From NCBI RefSeq assembly GCF_030864355.1, contig NC_083393.1, forward strand, positions 1,178,001 to 1,242,000: 64,000 nucleotides of DNA, read 5' to 3'. Position numbers and translations under genes: made by a program. This stretch comes from Cutaneotrichosporon cavernicola. Taxonomy: Eukaryota; Basidiomycota; Tremellomycetes; Trichosporonales; Trichosporonaceae. This document shows positions 1 to 12,454 of this stretch, one piece after another. Under the pieces are notes generated by a model. The model ran no database searches. It was not told the origin of the DNA and saw only the letters and a program-made list of their open reading frames with translations. The number at the start of each line of letters is the position of its first letter. Position 1 is the first letter of the stretch.

Positions 1-785
1 GAACGGTGCTGCTTGACGACGGACCAGCCGATCTCAAAGAACGATACAGTAGCAATATCAGCTGCATCGTCCCGTGCTGCCCAAACCTCACAAAGTTCCA
101 AGTCCCAGTTCGCCGGCTCGGGTAGTTTCAAACAGAGGTTGGCGTTTACTTCCCTCTCCCCACGTACGCCAAAGCGTGTTGCCAGGACTATGCACTCGCG
201 ACGACGTCGACACCCTTCGATACAGTTTGCCGCACTGCAGATGGCAAGGTCGACTGCCCTTCGCTCTGCCCAAAATAGGCGTAGCCTCCCGGAAATCATG
301 AGCCTCGTCCATGTCCTCAACCTCAACCTCAACCCTCAGCCCCCCTCCCCCCTTCCGTGCCGCTCCAGAGGCCACTGTCAAGTCAGAAAGATAGCTTGTG
401 ATCCCCTGGACATTCTGCACCTGTAAACATTGTACCTTATCCTGTTGTAAAGCAGTGCTGTATATGTGCTGTCCTCGTCTTTATGGATTGTGGTCGTTAT
501 CGTGGATCACGGATCGAGTGTAAACCAAGAATCAGAGGTAAAGGTGACCGAGACTGGCGACTACAACAAGTTTAATGACTAGAACCTTCGTGACACGGTT
601 TATACGTTGCAGCGCGATAGAAGCACTCTTCTTGGCATTTAAACAGTATGGTTCCCGTGAGGGTTGGACTGTGAAGTCCAGACGTATGAGATACGGTACG
701 TTGTGAGAAGCCACTGACCGTAGTGTTCTGGGCCGGACGCCTCCTCAATATCATAAGACATGCAACCTTCCATGCTTCCTGACAT
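1..785. other. Window edge with no gene recognised
   Basis: Open frames on both strands around positions 13-426 start at non-ATG codons and resemble no family I know. The minus-strand frame near 88-420 could be the last exon of a gene running off the left edge, because a possible splice acceptor (TTTACAG) precedes it. The stretch from 430 to 785 is probably the 3' flank of the PRP24-like gene. I cannot support a feature here. Confidence 0.3.
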
Positions 786-3700
786 CTACTCGTCGCCCTT
801 ATCTCCTCTCTTCGGGCGCTTCGCCTCGCTCCCCTCTTCGCCATCCTCCAGTGCTCGCTTCCTGTCAGCCTCGCGCGCCTGCCACTCCGCCTCGCGCTTT
901 GCCCTGTCAGCAGAAGCCTTAGCCTTGGCCTCCTCGTCCGCCTTCTTGCGTGCCTCGTTCGTCGTGTTCATGAACGCGCGGAACTGGTCCTGTCCCGATC
1001 CGCCGGACGGCTTGGCTGCGGCGGTCGCGGCCGCCGCCCGGGGCGGGCGATATGCCTGGCCCATCGCCTTGTTGGTCTTGCGTGGGCGCGGGGCGAAGGA
1101 GAGCGAGGACGAGGCCTCTGGCTTCGAGGTCGACGCGGCCATTGCGGCGGCCGGCTTCGCGGGCGCGGTCTTCGACTCAGAGTGGTCCTGGATGCGCAGA
1201 GTGGCGCCGTTGAACTCAAGTTTGTCTGAGCGCAGCAAGAGCGCGCCGGCGTCATTGGCCGACTCGAGCTCGACGCGCGCCTGTCCCTTGTTTTCGAACA
1301 GCTCGACGCGGCGGACGGGGAAGTGCTTCTCCAACTCCTGCTGGAGCAGCCCTTCTTGTGACCCTGGCGGGATGTCAAAGAGGTAAACCGTTCGTTCGCG
1401 GCGGTCCGTCGCCTGCTGCGCGTTGCTGATCTTCCTGCAAGTCAGCGCCGCCGTTTTAAAAAACACTCACCCCCGGTTCTTCTCGGCGTGCTGCGGGTCA
1501 CTGATTTCAACCTTCAGGTGCCTGCCGCGGTGCGACGCCCCATTCGCCTCGAGAGCAGCATCGGCCTGCGCCTTGTTTTGCATCTCGACGAACGCAATCC
1601 CCTTCGCCTGGTTCTTGGCCTTGTCCCACGGCACCTTGACGCTCACGATGGTGCCGTACTGCCTGTCAGTTTGCTCTTAAATCATCACCCACCCTCTCCA
1701 ACAAGTGCCTGACCTCGCCCTCGGTCGACTTCGGGTGCAGGCCACCGATAAACAGCGTACAGTTCGAGTAGTCGGTGCGTTTCGTCCTCTTCGCGGGGTC
1801 AGAGATGAGGACCGACATTGGGAAGCTCTCGCCAGCTGGTTGGAACTTGTGCAGCACAAGCGCTTCCTGGGCGGCGGCCTGACATCAGCTGACTCTGGGT
1901 CGACATGAGCTTACCGGCGACTCCATTGTAACGTAGCAGAAGCGCCGAGAGTCGACGTACTTGCGGCTCGGCCAGCGGATAGACAGGATCTTGCCGTACT
2001 GCATGTCAGCGGGTGGGATAGATCATCGAGCAGCTCACCTGTCCAAACAGTTGCTTGAGACTGTCGTTGTCGGCGGATCGAGGGAAGTTGGTGACCCAAA
2101 GGGTGCAACGCCACAGCATCGAGACACGGACGGCGCGGCCGTCGAGCTTCTTGCCGTCACGGCCCAGAGCGACCGGCACAGTCTCGGCAGACATGAACTC
2201 GACCATCGCCGCTCCCGGCTCTTCCGTCATACTGCACTCGCGCACCTCGCCAGACTGGTGTGAGCTCCTTCTCGCAATCTAAGAACCTCACTTCTTCGAA
2301 GAACGCCTTGACACGCGCCACAGTCGTATCTGGGCTCAGGCCAGTAACGAGGACCGTGCTGTTCTCGCGGTCACTGGTGTTAGCTGCCTCGCTGCACAGG
2401 ATATCTCACCGCTTGATCTCGACCTCACCGTCGGCCTTGTCTCCTGCCGAAGCGGTGGTTCCAGGAGCAACAGCCGCACTCGGCTTCTCTGCAACGGCCG
2501 ACTTCTCTTGCGCCGAAGTCGGCGGTGCAGCTTCTGTTGACGCAACAGCAGGAGCCACGCTGTCGACCACCATCGGCTCAACAGCGGGCTCTGCAGGGGC
2601 TGTTGCTGGCTCAGCAGCGACAGGGGCGGCAGCCTCAGCCTGCGGGTGCGCATATGCAGCCTGTTGTGCCTGTTGCGCCTGCGCCTCACGCTCACGTCGT
2701 CTATTGAGCTTTTTCTGCGCCGTGCCGATATGTTTCCTCGCTGCTTGAATTGTTTCTAATGAGCCATGAACGTTCTCGAAGGTCGTGAAGGCCTCGAACA
2801 CGGCTTCAGGCCAGTCGAGATCTGGCCCCTGGATCGCCTTGTTGTAACGTTCACGCGCGCCGTCGACGTCGCCGTATCGTGCCTGCGTGTCGGCGCTAAG
2901 AATGGTCCACTGATAAGAGGCGTCACGAGACCTGACCGGCGTGCTGAGGAGAGCGATAAGGTCCATGATGAGCTCGACTGCTGCAACTTCGGCCTGGATG
3001 TCAGAATTGTACATTGGCTGAACTCACCCATGAGATCGAAAACTTCTCCAATCGCAAGGACGGATCGCCTTCAGGATACGCTGATGTCAGCTCCTTTCAT
3101 CTACCGCAGCTCACCCTTCAGCATGGAATCGGAGGCCGCTACAAGGTTGAGGAAGACCGGATGTTCATCGTTGGCCGGAAGCTCCCGGTATCGCCTGTGC
3201 AGGATCGAAGCGTGGGTGACGAAGAGCTCAACCAGGGAGGCCACGGACTGCTTGTGCTTGTTGCTCACGATCAAACCCTGCGCCTTCTCAACCGACTTCT
3301 CAATACCGGGGATATCGTTGGCCGCCTCCTGATTGTCAGCTTCGATAATGACTTTTGAGCGCACCATCGCAGTAAGCTGCCGGTTCCACACTTCTCCACT
3401 CTCTGGGCATGCGCGCACCGCGCGTCCCGCAACGTCGGTTACTGGGTTCTCGTCCTCGTTAGGCTTGAGGTTCTCAGACTGGGGTCAGTAGGCGCTCCAC
3501 AAATATTAACTCACCGCCCAGTCGAAATACCTGCACCATATTGTCGCCTCGGCCGCCTTGTAAGCGGAGGCAGTGTCGCGCATCTGTTGCGCCATCTCGG
3601 GCACATGCGCCGCAGCGAAGGACGCATCCTCCGCCGCGGCCGCCGCGTTTCCGTAGACGAGAAGGAGGCGCTCAAATACTCCTCGACATAGACCAACATC

Positions 3701-4707
3701 TTGCTGCGGGCCCTTGGCCTTCTTGTTGCGCTTGGCCGCGGGGTCCGTCTCCCAGTCAACATACTGGAGGAGGAGCTGCGCCTGCTGCCCCACATCAGTA
3801 GTGGACACCTGCTGTCAGTTTAGGGCAAGTCTGGCAACTCACGAGCTGCTCCTCAAAGTCAGTTCGCGTGCGACCGTGCCGCTTCTCCCGGTCCAGCTTC
3901 CACTTGGCGTCCTGGCTCGCCTTGGTCGCCTGCACCAGCCTGTCTTCGTAGTCGTCGGTGAAGTACTTCGTGCAGAAGCTCGAGTACGCGCTCGACGTCT
4001 CGCTAGCCGTGGTGTGCGGTGTCTGGAGGCGCGCGAGATACAAGTCGCCGATGTGCCGGATCTGCTCCTTCCTGCGCGTCAGTGAGCCTGGATAACCACT
4101 CACTTGTCAGAGCCGGATAGATCGTGAAGAAGGGACACCTCCCAGTCGATCCACGTCTGCCACGCTTGAATCTCATTCAGTAGACCATTACATCGCTCGG
4201 CGATGTTGCGCAGCATGGTGCGCATGGTATCCGCGTCGAGGTACTCGCGTACCTCGTCGTCACCGGTGATATCGCCAGTGGAGGTGAGGCCGACGAGGAA
4301 GGTGGCGTGCAGCTGAAAGATGACAGGCGCTTGGCGTCAGCTCCCGTGGCAGGGTGTGGTTAGCTGAGCTCACAGAGGTATTCGTCCTCGGCGGCCGCAA
4401 AGGCCTCAAGCACTTGGGCGACTGTGTCCAAGTTCACTGGCGTCGTGAGTGAGGCGAGGTTGGCGTCGAGGATACGGTGCCAAAGTGCCTCACCGAGGAA
4501 AAAGAGTTTTGACGCAGATGACGCTGCGTCGCAAGCCTCGCTAACCATGCCGACCTGGAGCATCAGGTCGACTTGGCGCCGGAGGAGGAAGATATTGTTA
4601 GGTTCCTGCTCAATCTGCTCTAGCACGCTGCCGAGCTCGGCGACGACTGTCTCGTCGTCAGTAACGACAGGAGCTGGAGCCTGGTTTTCAGCCTCATCCA
4701 CGTCCAT
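786..4707 (-). CDS. PRP24: U4/U6 snRNP splicing factor Prp24/SART3-like
   Basis: Multi-exon gene read from ATG at 4707 to the stop at 786. The N-terminal half is helical HAT-repeat protein (segments around 4707-4374, 4329-4104, 4071-3843, 3808-3515, 3478-3115 and onward to about 2400). An Ala/Pro/Glu-rich linker follows, then several RRM domains; RNP-like stretches include CTLWVTNFP, CTLFIGGLHP, GIAFVEM and TVYLFDIP. The lysine/arginine-rich tail contains DQFRAFMN, which fits the Lsm-interaction motif. HAT repeats plus serial RRMs plus a C-terminal Lsm-binding tail is the SART3/Prp24 architecture, which promotes U4/U6 annealing in the nucleus. Joins through exon 4 preserve frame exactly; boundaries in the RRM part were not all resolved. 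The HAT half makes it closer to human SART3 than to budding-yeast Prp24. Confidence 0.85.
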
Positions 4708-4948
4708 GATTACGACGTGGTAATGAGGATGGTTGGGGAGACAAAAGAAGCAAGATTGGATCGCCTCAACCGTCGCGCATTCAACGAGTGAAGTCCAGTT
4801 AGTGGCGGGTGGAGGTTACGGGAGCATTTCCACGTGTGGATTGTTTGTTCCAGTTATTCCCAGTCTGACTGGGGCTGCAGTGGATGTGCAGAGATATATG
4901 GTACGGTCAATGCAATGCCAATGATATATGAATGCTACAAAGCTTCTC

Positions 4949-7408
4949 CTAGTCCTCCTCGATGTCCATCACGCTCGACTCGTCCATGATGCTGGCGTCG
5001 GGCCGGAGGCGATGGGACGCCGCCATCGATATTGACATTGACATCGATGTCATGTCATCAACGTGGATGTGAGGAACAACGGTGCGAGTACTGCTCCCCG
5101 GTACAGAGAACAGGCTCGCGTCACCCGCCTCCTCGAATGTGAGCGGGTCGACATCTATGGGCAGCGGTCCGAACACTGGATTGCCCTTGGGAACATTGAA
5201 TGGGTCGAGGTCCTTGTCGACTATCGCGGCTGGCAGGCCCGGCAGCGTCGTGGGGTCCAGAGAGCGCACCTGTTCCGTGAGGGCCATCTCGAGAAGGATC
5301 GTCGCAACGGGCTCCTGGGGCAGGATGGCGAGCGCCTGGTGGTACAGCTTGATGGCGCCTCGCACGTCACCTAAGAATTGCGATATCATGCCCTGGCTCG
5401 CGTACGCCGTTGCGTCGGTCGGGTTGAGGCGGATCGCGGTCGCATAGTGCTTCTTGGCCTCGTCGTAGCGGCCGAGGTTACGCAGCGCGTGTCCCATGTT
5501 GTTGTGCGTCGCGGCCCATGGTTCGGACGAGCCCTGCATCTTGGCTGCACCTCCCAGCGCGGCCTCAAAGTACTCGATCGCCGAGAGGTAGTCCTCACGG
5601 TTGTACGCTGCCACGCCCAACTCGTTGAGCAGGAGAGGATCGGTAGAGTCATAGCTCGCTGCGGTAGCAAGGTACTCCTCCGCGAGATCAGACAGCGAGA
5701 GCTGCAGGTACGACATGCCAATGAAGAGATACGGGAGGTGAGATCTGGTGTCAGCTTAGGGCCGTCGGGTCACTCACCCAGGGAAGTTGCGGGCAGCCGT
5801 CGAGTACGCAGTGATTGCCTGGTCGTGCTCGCCTTCCTGGCGGTAGGAGTGGGCAAAGGTGATCCACGCTGGGCCAAAGCGCTGGTCGATGAGGTTGGCC
5901 TTGCTAAAGTACCGGCGCGCGTCGGCCCAACGTTGTCCAGAGTAGTACCACATGCCGACGGCCCACCAGGTCGTCGCCTCGTGCGGTTCGGTCCTGACCA
6001 ATGTATGGGCGAGCGCATAGATTGCGGAGTGGAGGCGCGGGATGTGGTGCATGCACGCAAGCTGGAGGGTGAGAGCTTCCGAGTGGCCAGGGACCTTGTT
6101 GAGGATCTTGGAGGTGACGACGTAGCACTCCTCCCACTTGTAATTGGCGAACAGCTCGTCTGCGATTCCAACGAGCACGTCGCTGTTCTCCGCAAGTCCG
6201 TAAGTTGTTGCAAGCTCGCGGCCAGCAGCGGAGATCTCCTTGATGTGCGACTCCTTGCGCAACTTTGAGATGTACATGAGCCGGACGAACGCGGCTTCGT
6301 CATCGCTCAGCTGTGATTGGTACGCGAGCGTGTTGATAAACTCCCATTCTGATGTTAGTTGATGGGACGACTAGACTCACCCTCTCCAGGCTTCATCATT
6401 TGTCCATTGATGAGCTCGTGGAACGCGTCGTAGTTCTTCACGTCGAGCGTGAGGGCCTCCATGAACGACTCTTTGGCCTCGATAGGGGATGACAGGCGCA
6501 AATGCAGCAGGCCGCGGAGGTAACACATGCTCGAGAACACCTTGATGCCTTCGTCTGTTGATGGGCGTGACGCGGCGTCCGTCTCGCCAAAGGAACTCTG
6601 GATACCGAGCATCTCGAGAGCGTCCTCGTATTCTTCCTGCTCCATTAAGCACTGGGCAGCCAGGAGGCGACACGCGAGGTGTTCACGAATAGGGGCCTTG
6701 CGTTCCGCTTCGTCGACATTGCGGTTGAGATCGTTGGCCTTCTGCTTGCCTTTGTCAAGCAGAGACGCCTTGGGGTGGGGAAGGGCCTCTGTGAGAAGGC
6801 GCTCGGCGCGCACGAAATGACGCATGTGATAGTATGCTTGGGCGAGCCAGAACGCGTCGTTGGCATCGCCTGCCCGTTAACCCCACTGAAAGTGCACACT
6901 CACCTGTCCAGTCCAGAATCTTGTTGGCCCAGAACGCGGCCGTCTCGTACAGGTGGTGTGTCATGGCATCTGAGCGCCAGATCCGCATAGAATCGATCAT
7001 AGTCCACGAGTCGCTGTCGTCCATGTTGTTGTCGTCGTCTTCTTCTTCTTCTTGATGGCCGTTGGCGGGTCTAAATACCTCGCTGAGGCGTGATCGGGAG
7101 CGGGTGCGCGGTTCGCTACCGGGTGCGAGTGATGGGGCGCCAGGCGAGCGGGCGAGGGCTGAGCGCACACGAGGGGAGAGCTGCCCGTGCAGGCCCATGT
7201 TGCCCTGTTCAGAAGTTGTGAGGACAGTCACTCTTCTACGGGTGGGAGTGCCAATGCTCGCATCGGAAATGTCGCCATCTGGGGGACCGAGACTGAAGGA
7301 TTGGGAGAGCGTTGATGGCCCTGCGCTGCCTGGAGCATGTCGTCGACGTATGTGAATGTGTTGAGGCGTGACGTGGGTCGCTTGCAATGGTGGGGTACGT
7401 GTGGGCAT
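4949..7408 (-). CDS. CDC16: Anaphase-promoting complex subunit Cdc16/Apc6/Cut9
   Basis: The start is taken as the ATG at 7408; the open frame extends upstream only through a TTG. The first about 150 residues are a low-complexity Ser/Pro/Arg-rich tail. Tetratricopeptide helices fill the rest, for example AFWLAQAYYHMRHFVRAERL, TWWAVGMWYYSGQRWADARR, AWITFAHSYRQEGEHDQAI and NNMGHALRNLGRYDEAKKHY, followed by an acidic end (MDESSVMDIEED). Length, TPR spacing and the HSYRQEGEHDQAI and NMGHALR signatures match Cdc16/Apc6, a dimeric scaffold TPR subunit of the APC/C ubiquitin ligase that acts at mitotic exit. At least three short introns (near 6,900, 6,370 and 5,750) interrupt it. It lies tail to head with the PRP24-like gene, about 240 bp away. 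The long Ser/Pro-rich N-terminus with TPRR is a plausible phosphorylation region (inference). Confidence 0.9.
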
Positions 7409-9326
7409 GGCGAATGGTGTAGTGGACAAAAGTTGAGGAGCAGTGAGATTGTTGTTGTTGCCAGTCAGGCGACTGGAGGGTCTTGCGTCTTGCGTCGTAC
7501 ACTCGTCCGGATGTTGTGGACAGAGGAAGGTGATCGTCAGGGATAGCTCACGTGATGTTACCTAAGCAAAAGCAACAATGAGGTTACATAATGAGGAAGA
7601 GTGTGATGTCATGAGGTAGTATTCAACTTCGATCACAGTTGTCCCTCTCCTCTGTGCCCAACCCAACTCAACCGCACTACCCAACTTGGACGGAGGAGTC
7701 ATCTATTGCGTTACGCTCACAGACGGTACGGGGGGTTTTAACATCTTGTCTTTGTATCAACCACTAGACTCGGGCGGCAGATCTCTAGTGGGTAGTGGGT
7801 CCACAACCATGGTGCAGTTGACGATGAGGCTCTCCCGCCCCCACAGGAGGTTGTGCCTTGATCGCCTGACACGTGTGGGGGCGTTGAGATTCAGGGATAT
7901 TGAACATTCCCATCTTTTGCATGGAGAATGGAGAGCCTGGAGTCAGTTTGATAAACAGGATATGATTGGTTTGTATTGTCGTCATGCATGCATAGTCAAG
8001 GCACAATAACAGAGGTAGAAAGAGCAGGGCCAGGGTTTGTTGAGGTGCATGCCGGGGCACGGACCTAGATGACCCTGATTTACCATTGGCCGATCTGAGT
8101 TCGGGTGTGCTGGGGGGGGAGGTTTGGTTTTGGAGGTTGGGAATGGTTATGGTCCTGTATACTAGTCTCTCTCGGATCGGATCCAGTTAAGTTATAAGTT
8201 AGCCAGTTCAGTTGGTCGGTTGGTGGCCTCATGGCCTACTGGCTGCTGACTGCTGGCTGCTGGCTGCTTAGGCCTGATGATCGCCTACTCAACATCCAGT
8301 CATTACATACGCCCCTCCTTCTTTGCGAGTCCGAAACCCCTTGCTCTCTTAAGCTCTGTTGCCGCCCACACTACTGGCTCCGGGTACACACCCTGGGGCG
8401 CATCAAAGGATCAAAGGGCTTGTATCCAAATATATGCAAATATCCAAGCCAGAGTGGTGCAGAAGGCGCGTGGCTTGTGCGCTAGGCAGCACACCTAGTA
8501 GTCATGCCGGAAAGGCCGAAGTTCAGGCACACACCAAACTGTCTCTAGCAAGCTAAGTGTAAAGAGTGGTAGCCCTGTGTGACTGTCTGCCCTGTGTGAC
8601 TGTGCGCCCTGTGCTATGCTTCCATGGTCACGGCCTCAGTCATCGGATGCACAATAATCTATCCCATCCAACTCCACTCTCACCAAATTGCCCCACCCAC
8701 AACTCCCCCCCCCCCCTGGACCTAGACCCCCGTGGCTCGTGGACCCCCCCCCCCCACCCAATCGATAGACCACACCCAAAGTCTCCATTCCTCTCCAACG
8801 TTAATACTCACTGTACTTAGGGGGTCACTTTAGTCAGTTGGGTCTCCACTCAACCTCAATACCCTTTCTTCCTTCCTTTATCCTTCACTCAACTCATCTC
8901 CTTCCTTCCATCCTTCCTTCCATCCATTCACCCATCCATTCATTTCATTCAACTCAATACTCCATCCGCCATCCGCCATCCTCCTCATTGGGCGTTAACC
9001 CTCCATCTACACACAGAGGACGCTGTCCTTTAACGCATCCTATCAACGCTATCGCTTGCAAGCATCCCGCCCAACTTTGGCTGCGCATTCTCCGCCACGG
9101 ACGTACAGTGCTCGGATCTATCGCGACACACCCTCAATCCTCGTGGCTTTCCCACAACACAAAACGACATCTCGAGACACTAGCCCTCCTCTTGAGCTTG
9201 AGCCTAGTTCTGACTTGACGCCCAGACTGGATTTCACTCGGTCCTCCTCCTCTGTGCTCATCCCATCCCCTCTCTGTGCTTTCACATTTCTTGTTTTCAT
9301 CCTCGACTTGAATACCCACAAACACA
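7409..9326. promoter_or_regulatory. Shared upstream region of CDC16 and TUP1
   Basis: A divergent intergenic region of 1.9 kb. The TUP1-proximal part (about 8,640-9,326) is strongly C/T-rich on the plus strand, typical of a long fungal 5' UTR and core promoter. It contains two 12-nt cytosine runs at 8705-8716 and 8744-8755. No convincing coding frame is present; the ORFs start at odd codons and lack family resemblance. Confidence 0.5.
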
Positions 9327-11808
9327 ATGCAACCCCCCGGCATCTACAACGTGAGTGTCATCCAAACCCCTTGGTCACCTTTGCCTCTCTCTGCAATGCA
9401 ACCTTCCTCTCCCTTCTCATGTTCAATCATGTGGCCATCCTGCATGCTATCAAGCTTTCGCGTGCGTGAAGCGCTGCGAGTGCTTTCCTTTATTCCTCCA
9501 CATTCCATCTCTTGGACAATGCGGGTGCTGACAGTGTCTCCCTTGCCCATGTCACCTTCCTTCTCGCTCAACTCGACATTTACGCCCTGCACTTGCAACT
9601 GACGCCCTTCTGCTTCTGGCCTCACCTTGCGCTGCGTACGTGTGTGTCTTCACTGCTCGCCACTGCCGCCGCCACCGCCGCCGCCGCCGTCGCATTCCTC
9701 CTCATCCTCCTCCTCATCCTCCTCCTCCTCCTCCCTTCTTGATCTCGCTTCAACGTGCCTCCTGCGTCGCACGACTCGCGCTTGTCAATCCCTTGCCCAC
9801 ACGTCCACGCGTGCGCCTGTGCGTCTCGCCCCTTTCCGCCTTGTTTGCGCACGGTCACATGACCAACTTGCTCATTCACCACATCAAACTGTCTGCTTGC
9901 ATCGCCTCATCCATGGTGAAACTCGCTTGCCCGGCTGTTCAATCGCAGCATCACCGACTTCCCCCTGCTGCTCCCCAGGGTGGCGGACCGCCTTCCAATG
10001 TTCCCCCGCAGGCGTCTTCTCGCCTGTTGGAGGCCTTTGACATGATCAAGGGCGAGTACGATGTTGCTCTCGCCGAGGCAGCCGGATGGAAAGCCCAGAG
10101 GGATGAATTTGAGGGCCAACGTGAGTGTTAAACACCCAGCTGATTCCGCACGGAAGCTGACCACTGCAGTTACCAGTCAAATTCAAGAGTTGGCCGGGAT
10201 CCGGAAGGCTCTATATGACTTGGAGGCTCAGCACACCAAGCGCGGCCAAGAGTGAGCATTATCTGTTTACCGCGTTCCTTGCTCACTGTCCAGACAAGAG
10301 GCCGAGATTGCGCGACTCCGGCGAGAGAACGAGATGTTGCGTGCTGCTGCGGCTTCCAATGGGCCAATGCCCACCTCCCCACCGCATCGTGCACCATCGA
10401 CGGATGTCGATCGTGAGCGAGAGCGCGACCGGCGTGAGCGTGAGCGCGAGCGCGAGAGGGACACCCGTGGCCCCGACGGCTACCCTCCTCTGGCACCACC
10501 AGCGAACGGCGGCGACCTTGTTGTCTCACGCTCATCATACCCTCCCCCTCCCATCCCGCGGCCAATGTCCACTGGTATCGACCGCCACGAATCTCGCTCC
10601 GTTCCCCCACAGGGCAGCCCCACCCCGTTGCTCTCTGACCTTGACCCAGAGAACGTCTCGCGCGAACTGAAGAAGGAGGGGTCCGATTGGTTTGCTATCT
10701 GGTCTCCCAAGGTCAAGAAGCAGTTGGACGTATCGTTGGTTCACTCTCTCGTGCATGACACGGTCGTCTGCTGTGTCAAGTTCTCCAACGATGGCAAGTA
10801 CCTTGCCACTGGGTGCAACCGCACCGCGCAAATCTACGACACGAAAACGGGCGCAAAGACGTGTGTGCTCCTAGACGAGTCGGCAACCCGGACAGGTGAT
10901 CTCTACATTCGCAGCATCTGCTTCAGCCCCGACGGCAAGTTCCTTGCTACCGGTGCAGAGGACCGCCAGATCAGGGTTAGTTTCATCCCCATCCTCGGTC
11001 GCAACAGAGCTAACGCCCAGATCTGGGATATCAAGCAGCAGCGCATCCGCCACCTTCTACAGGGTCACATGCAGGAGATCTACTCGTTAGACTTCAGCAG
11101 AGATGGGCGCTTCCTCGTCTCGGGCTCTGGCGACAAGTCTGCGCGTGTCTGGGACATTGAGAAGGGCGCTTGCGTCTTTGATCTGCGCATTGAGGACTTC
11201 ATCCACAACGAGCATGGCCCGATCGATGCAGGCATTACATCTGTGGCTCGTGAGTACCACGTTTCGCCTTTCCTAGCCGTTACTGACAACCACCAGTGTC
11301 TCCCGACGGAAAACTAGTCGCTGCTGGCTCGCTCGACACGATGGTGCGCGTATGGAATGTGCAGACTGGGCAGCAGGTCGAGAGGCTCAAGGGACACAAG
11401 GACTCTGTGTACAGTGTTGCGTTCTCTCCTGACGGCAAGTCGCTGGTCTCCGGTTCCCTCGATCGCACCCTTCGTGTCTGGGACGTCACGCAGACCAAGC
11501 GCGCTGTGGAGCATCCTTCGGCGAGCTCGAAGGACGTGGAGAAGGGCCTCGGCAGCTGCGCATCGACCTTGAACGGGCACAAGGACTACGTCCTATCGGT
11601 GGCCATCTCTCCTGACGGACGATGGGTCGTTTCTGGCTCGAAGGATCGTTCGATCGAGTTCTGGGACATCCTGAGCGGACAGGCACAGTTCATGTTGCAG
11701 GGACATAAGAACTCGGTCATCTCCATTGATCTCGCGCGCTCAGGTGGCCTCTTAGCCTCTGGTTCTGGAGACTGCCATGCCAGGATCTGGAGCTATGGGC
11801 CACCTTAG
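9327..11808 (+). CDS. TUP1: Transcriptional corepressor Tup1 (WD40)
   Basis: Six exons: 9327-9350, 9949-10120, 10170-10251, 10294-10975, 11021-11249 and 11297-11808, summing to 566 codons plus stop with every junction in phase. The tiny first exon encodes MQPPGIYN. Residues about 25-100 form the Tup_N tetramerisation helix ([17 protein letters not shown]). A charged Arg/Glu linker follows, then seven WD40 blades from about residue 247 ([62 protein letters not shown]). Tup1 works with Ssn6/Cyc8 to repress genes for metabolism, stress and morphology. The 598-nt first intron is far longer than the others and carries CCG and CTC microsatellites (9665-9735). An alternative ATG at 9914 would remove the first exon, but the spliced N-terminus (IYNHHRLPP) looks more like known Tup1 starts. 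Confidence 0.95.
9665..9735 (+). repeat. CCG and CTC triplet microsatellites in TUP1 intron 1
   Basis: Imperfect CCG triplets (about 9665-9690) are followed by CTC/CAT triplets (about 9697-9735). They lie inside the first TUP1 intron, so length change would not alter the protein. Confidence 0.8.
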
Positions 11809-12454
11809 GAGCGTGGAGAGGGGAAGGGAAGGGAGTGAAGCAGATGGGTATATAGATACTTGGCAGTATGGGTTTCCTCTAGTGTATCGGTTGGGATGAG
11901 ACGATGAATGTTTACTTGTTATCATTGCTTTTGATGGGCAAGTTGAGTCGAGTGCGAGTCGGCGTTGGTTGACAGAGGGAATGAATGGGTGTGGACATTT
12001 ATAATGTGATGTAGTGGTGACGTGATTAGTAGGGTTGAGATTTGGAGTTTGTTTAGAGTGTTTGGCTAACTGGTTAACTGGTTAATGTAATGTGCCTGAC
12101 AAGTTGACAAGGTTGCCGATGATCACATCCACCATATTCTCATTCTCTCCATTCTTGGATTTACCCATCTCTCAACTGATCAAAGTGAGAAGCTTCAGTT
12201 AAACCAGTTCAAGGCGTAAAAGGTGCTTTCAAACTCTTACAGCCAGCCACATCCAGCTTCGCGCGTCCAGTTTACCCATTCATACTTCCCCCCAAGGCCC
12301 AAGGCCCACAGACCAAACTTCCTCAAGCGCCTCCACTTTGGGCAACCCACCACCTTCATCTGCAACCGATCGCAAACCCCCAGACCTCTCAACGCGCTGA
12401 CCACCAAGCGAGTAACAACGTGACAAGCGTCTGTGCACGAGATCAGATTGTAAA
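11809..12454. other. TUP1 3' flank and DUG2 promoter
   Basis: AT-richer transcript-end sequence gives way to a C-rich leader before the DUG2 ATG. Small imperfect repeats such as GGTTAACTGGTTAA at about 12,068 are visible. No gene seen. Confidence 0.5.
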
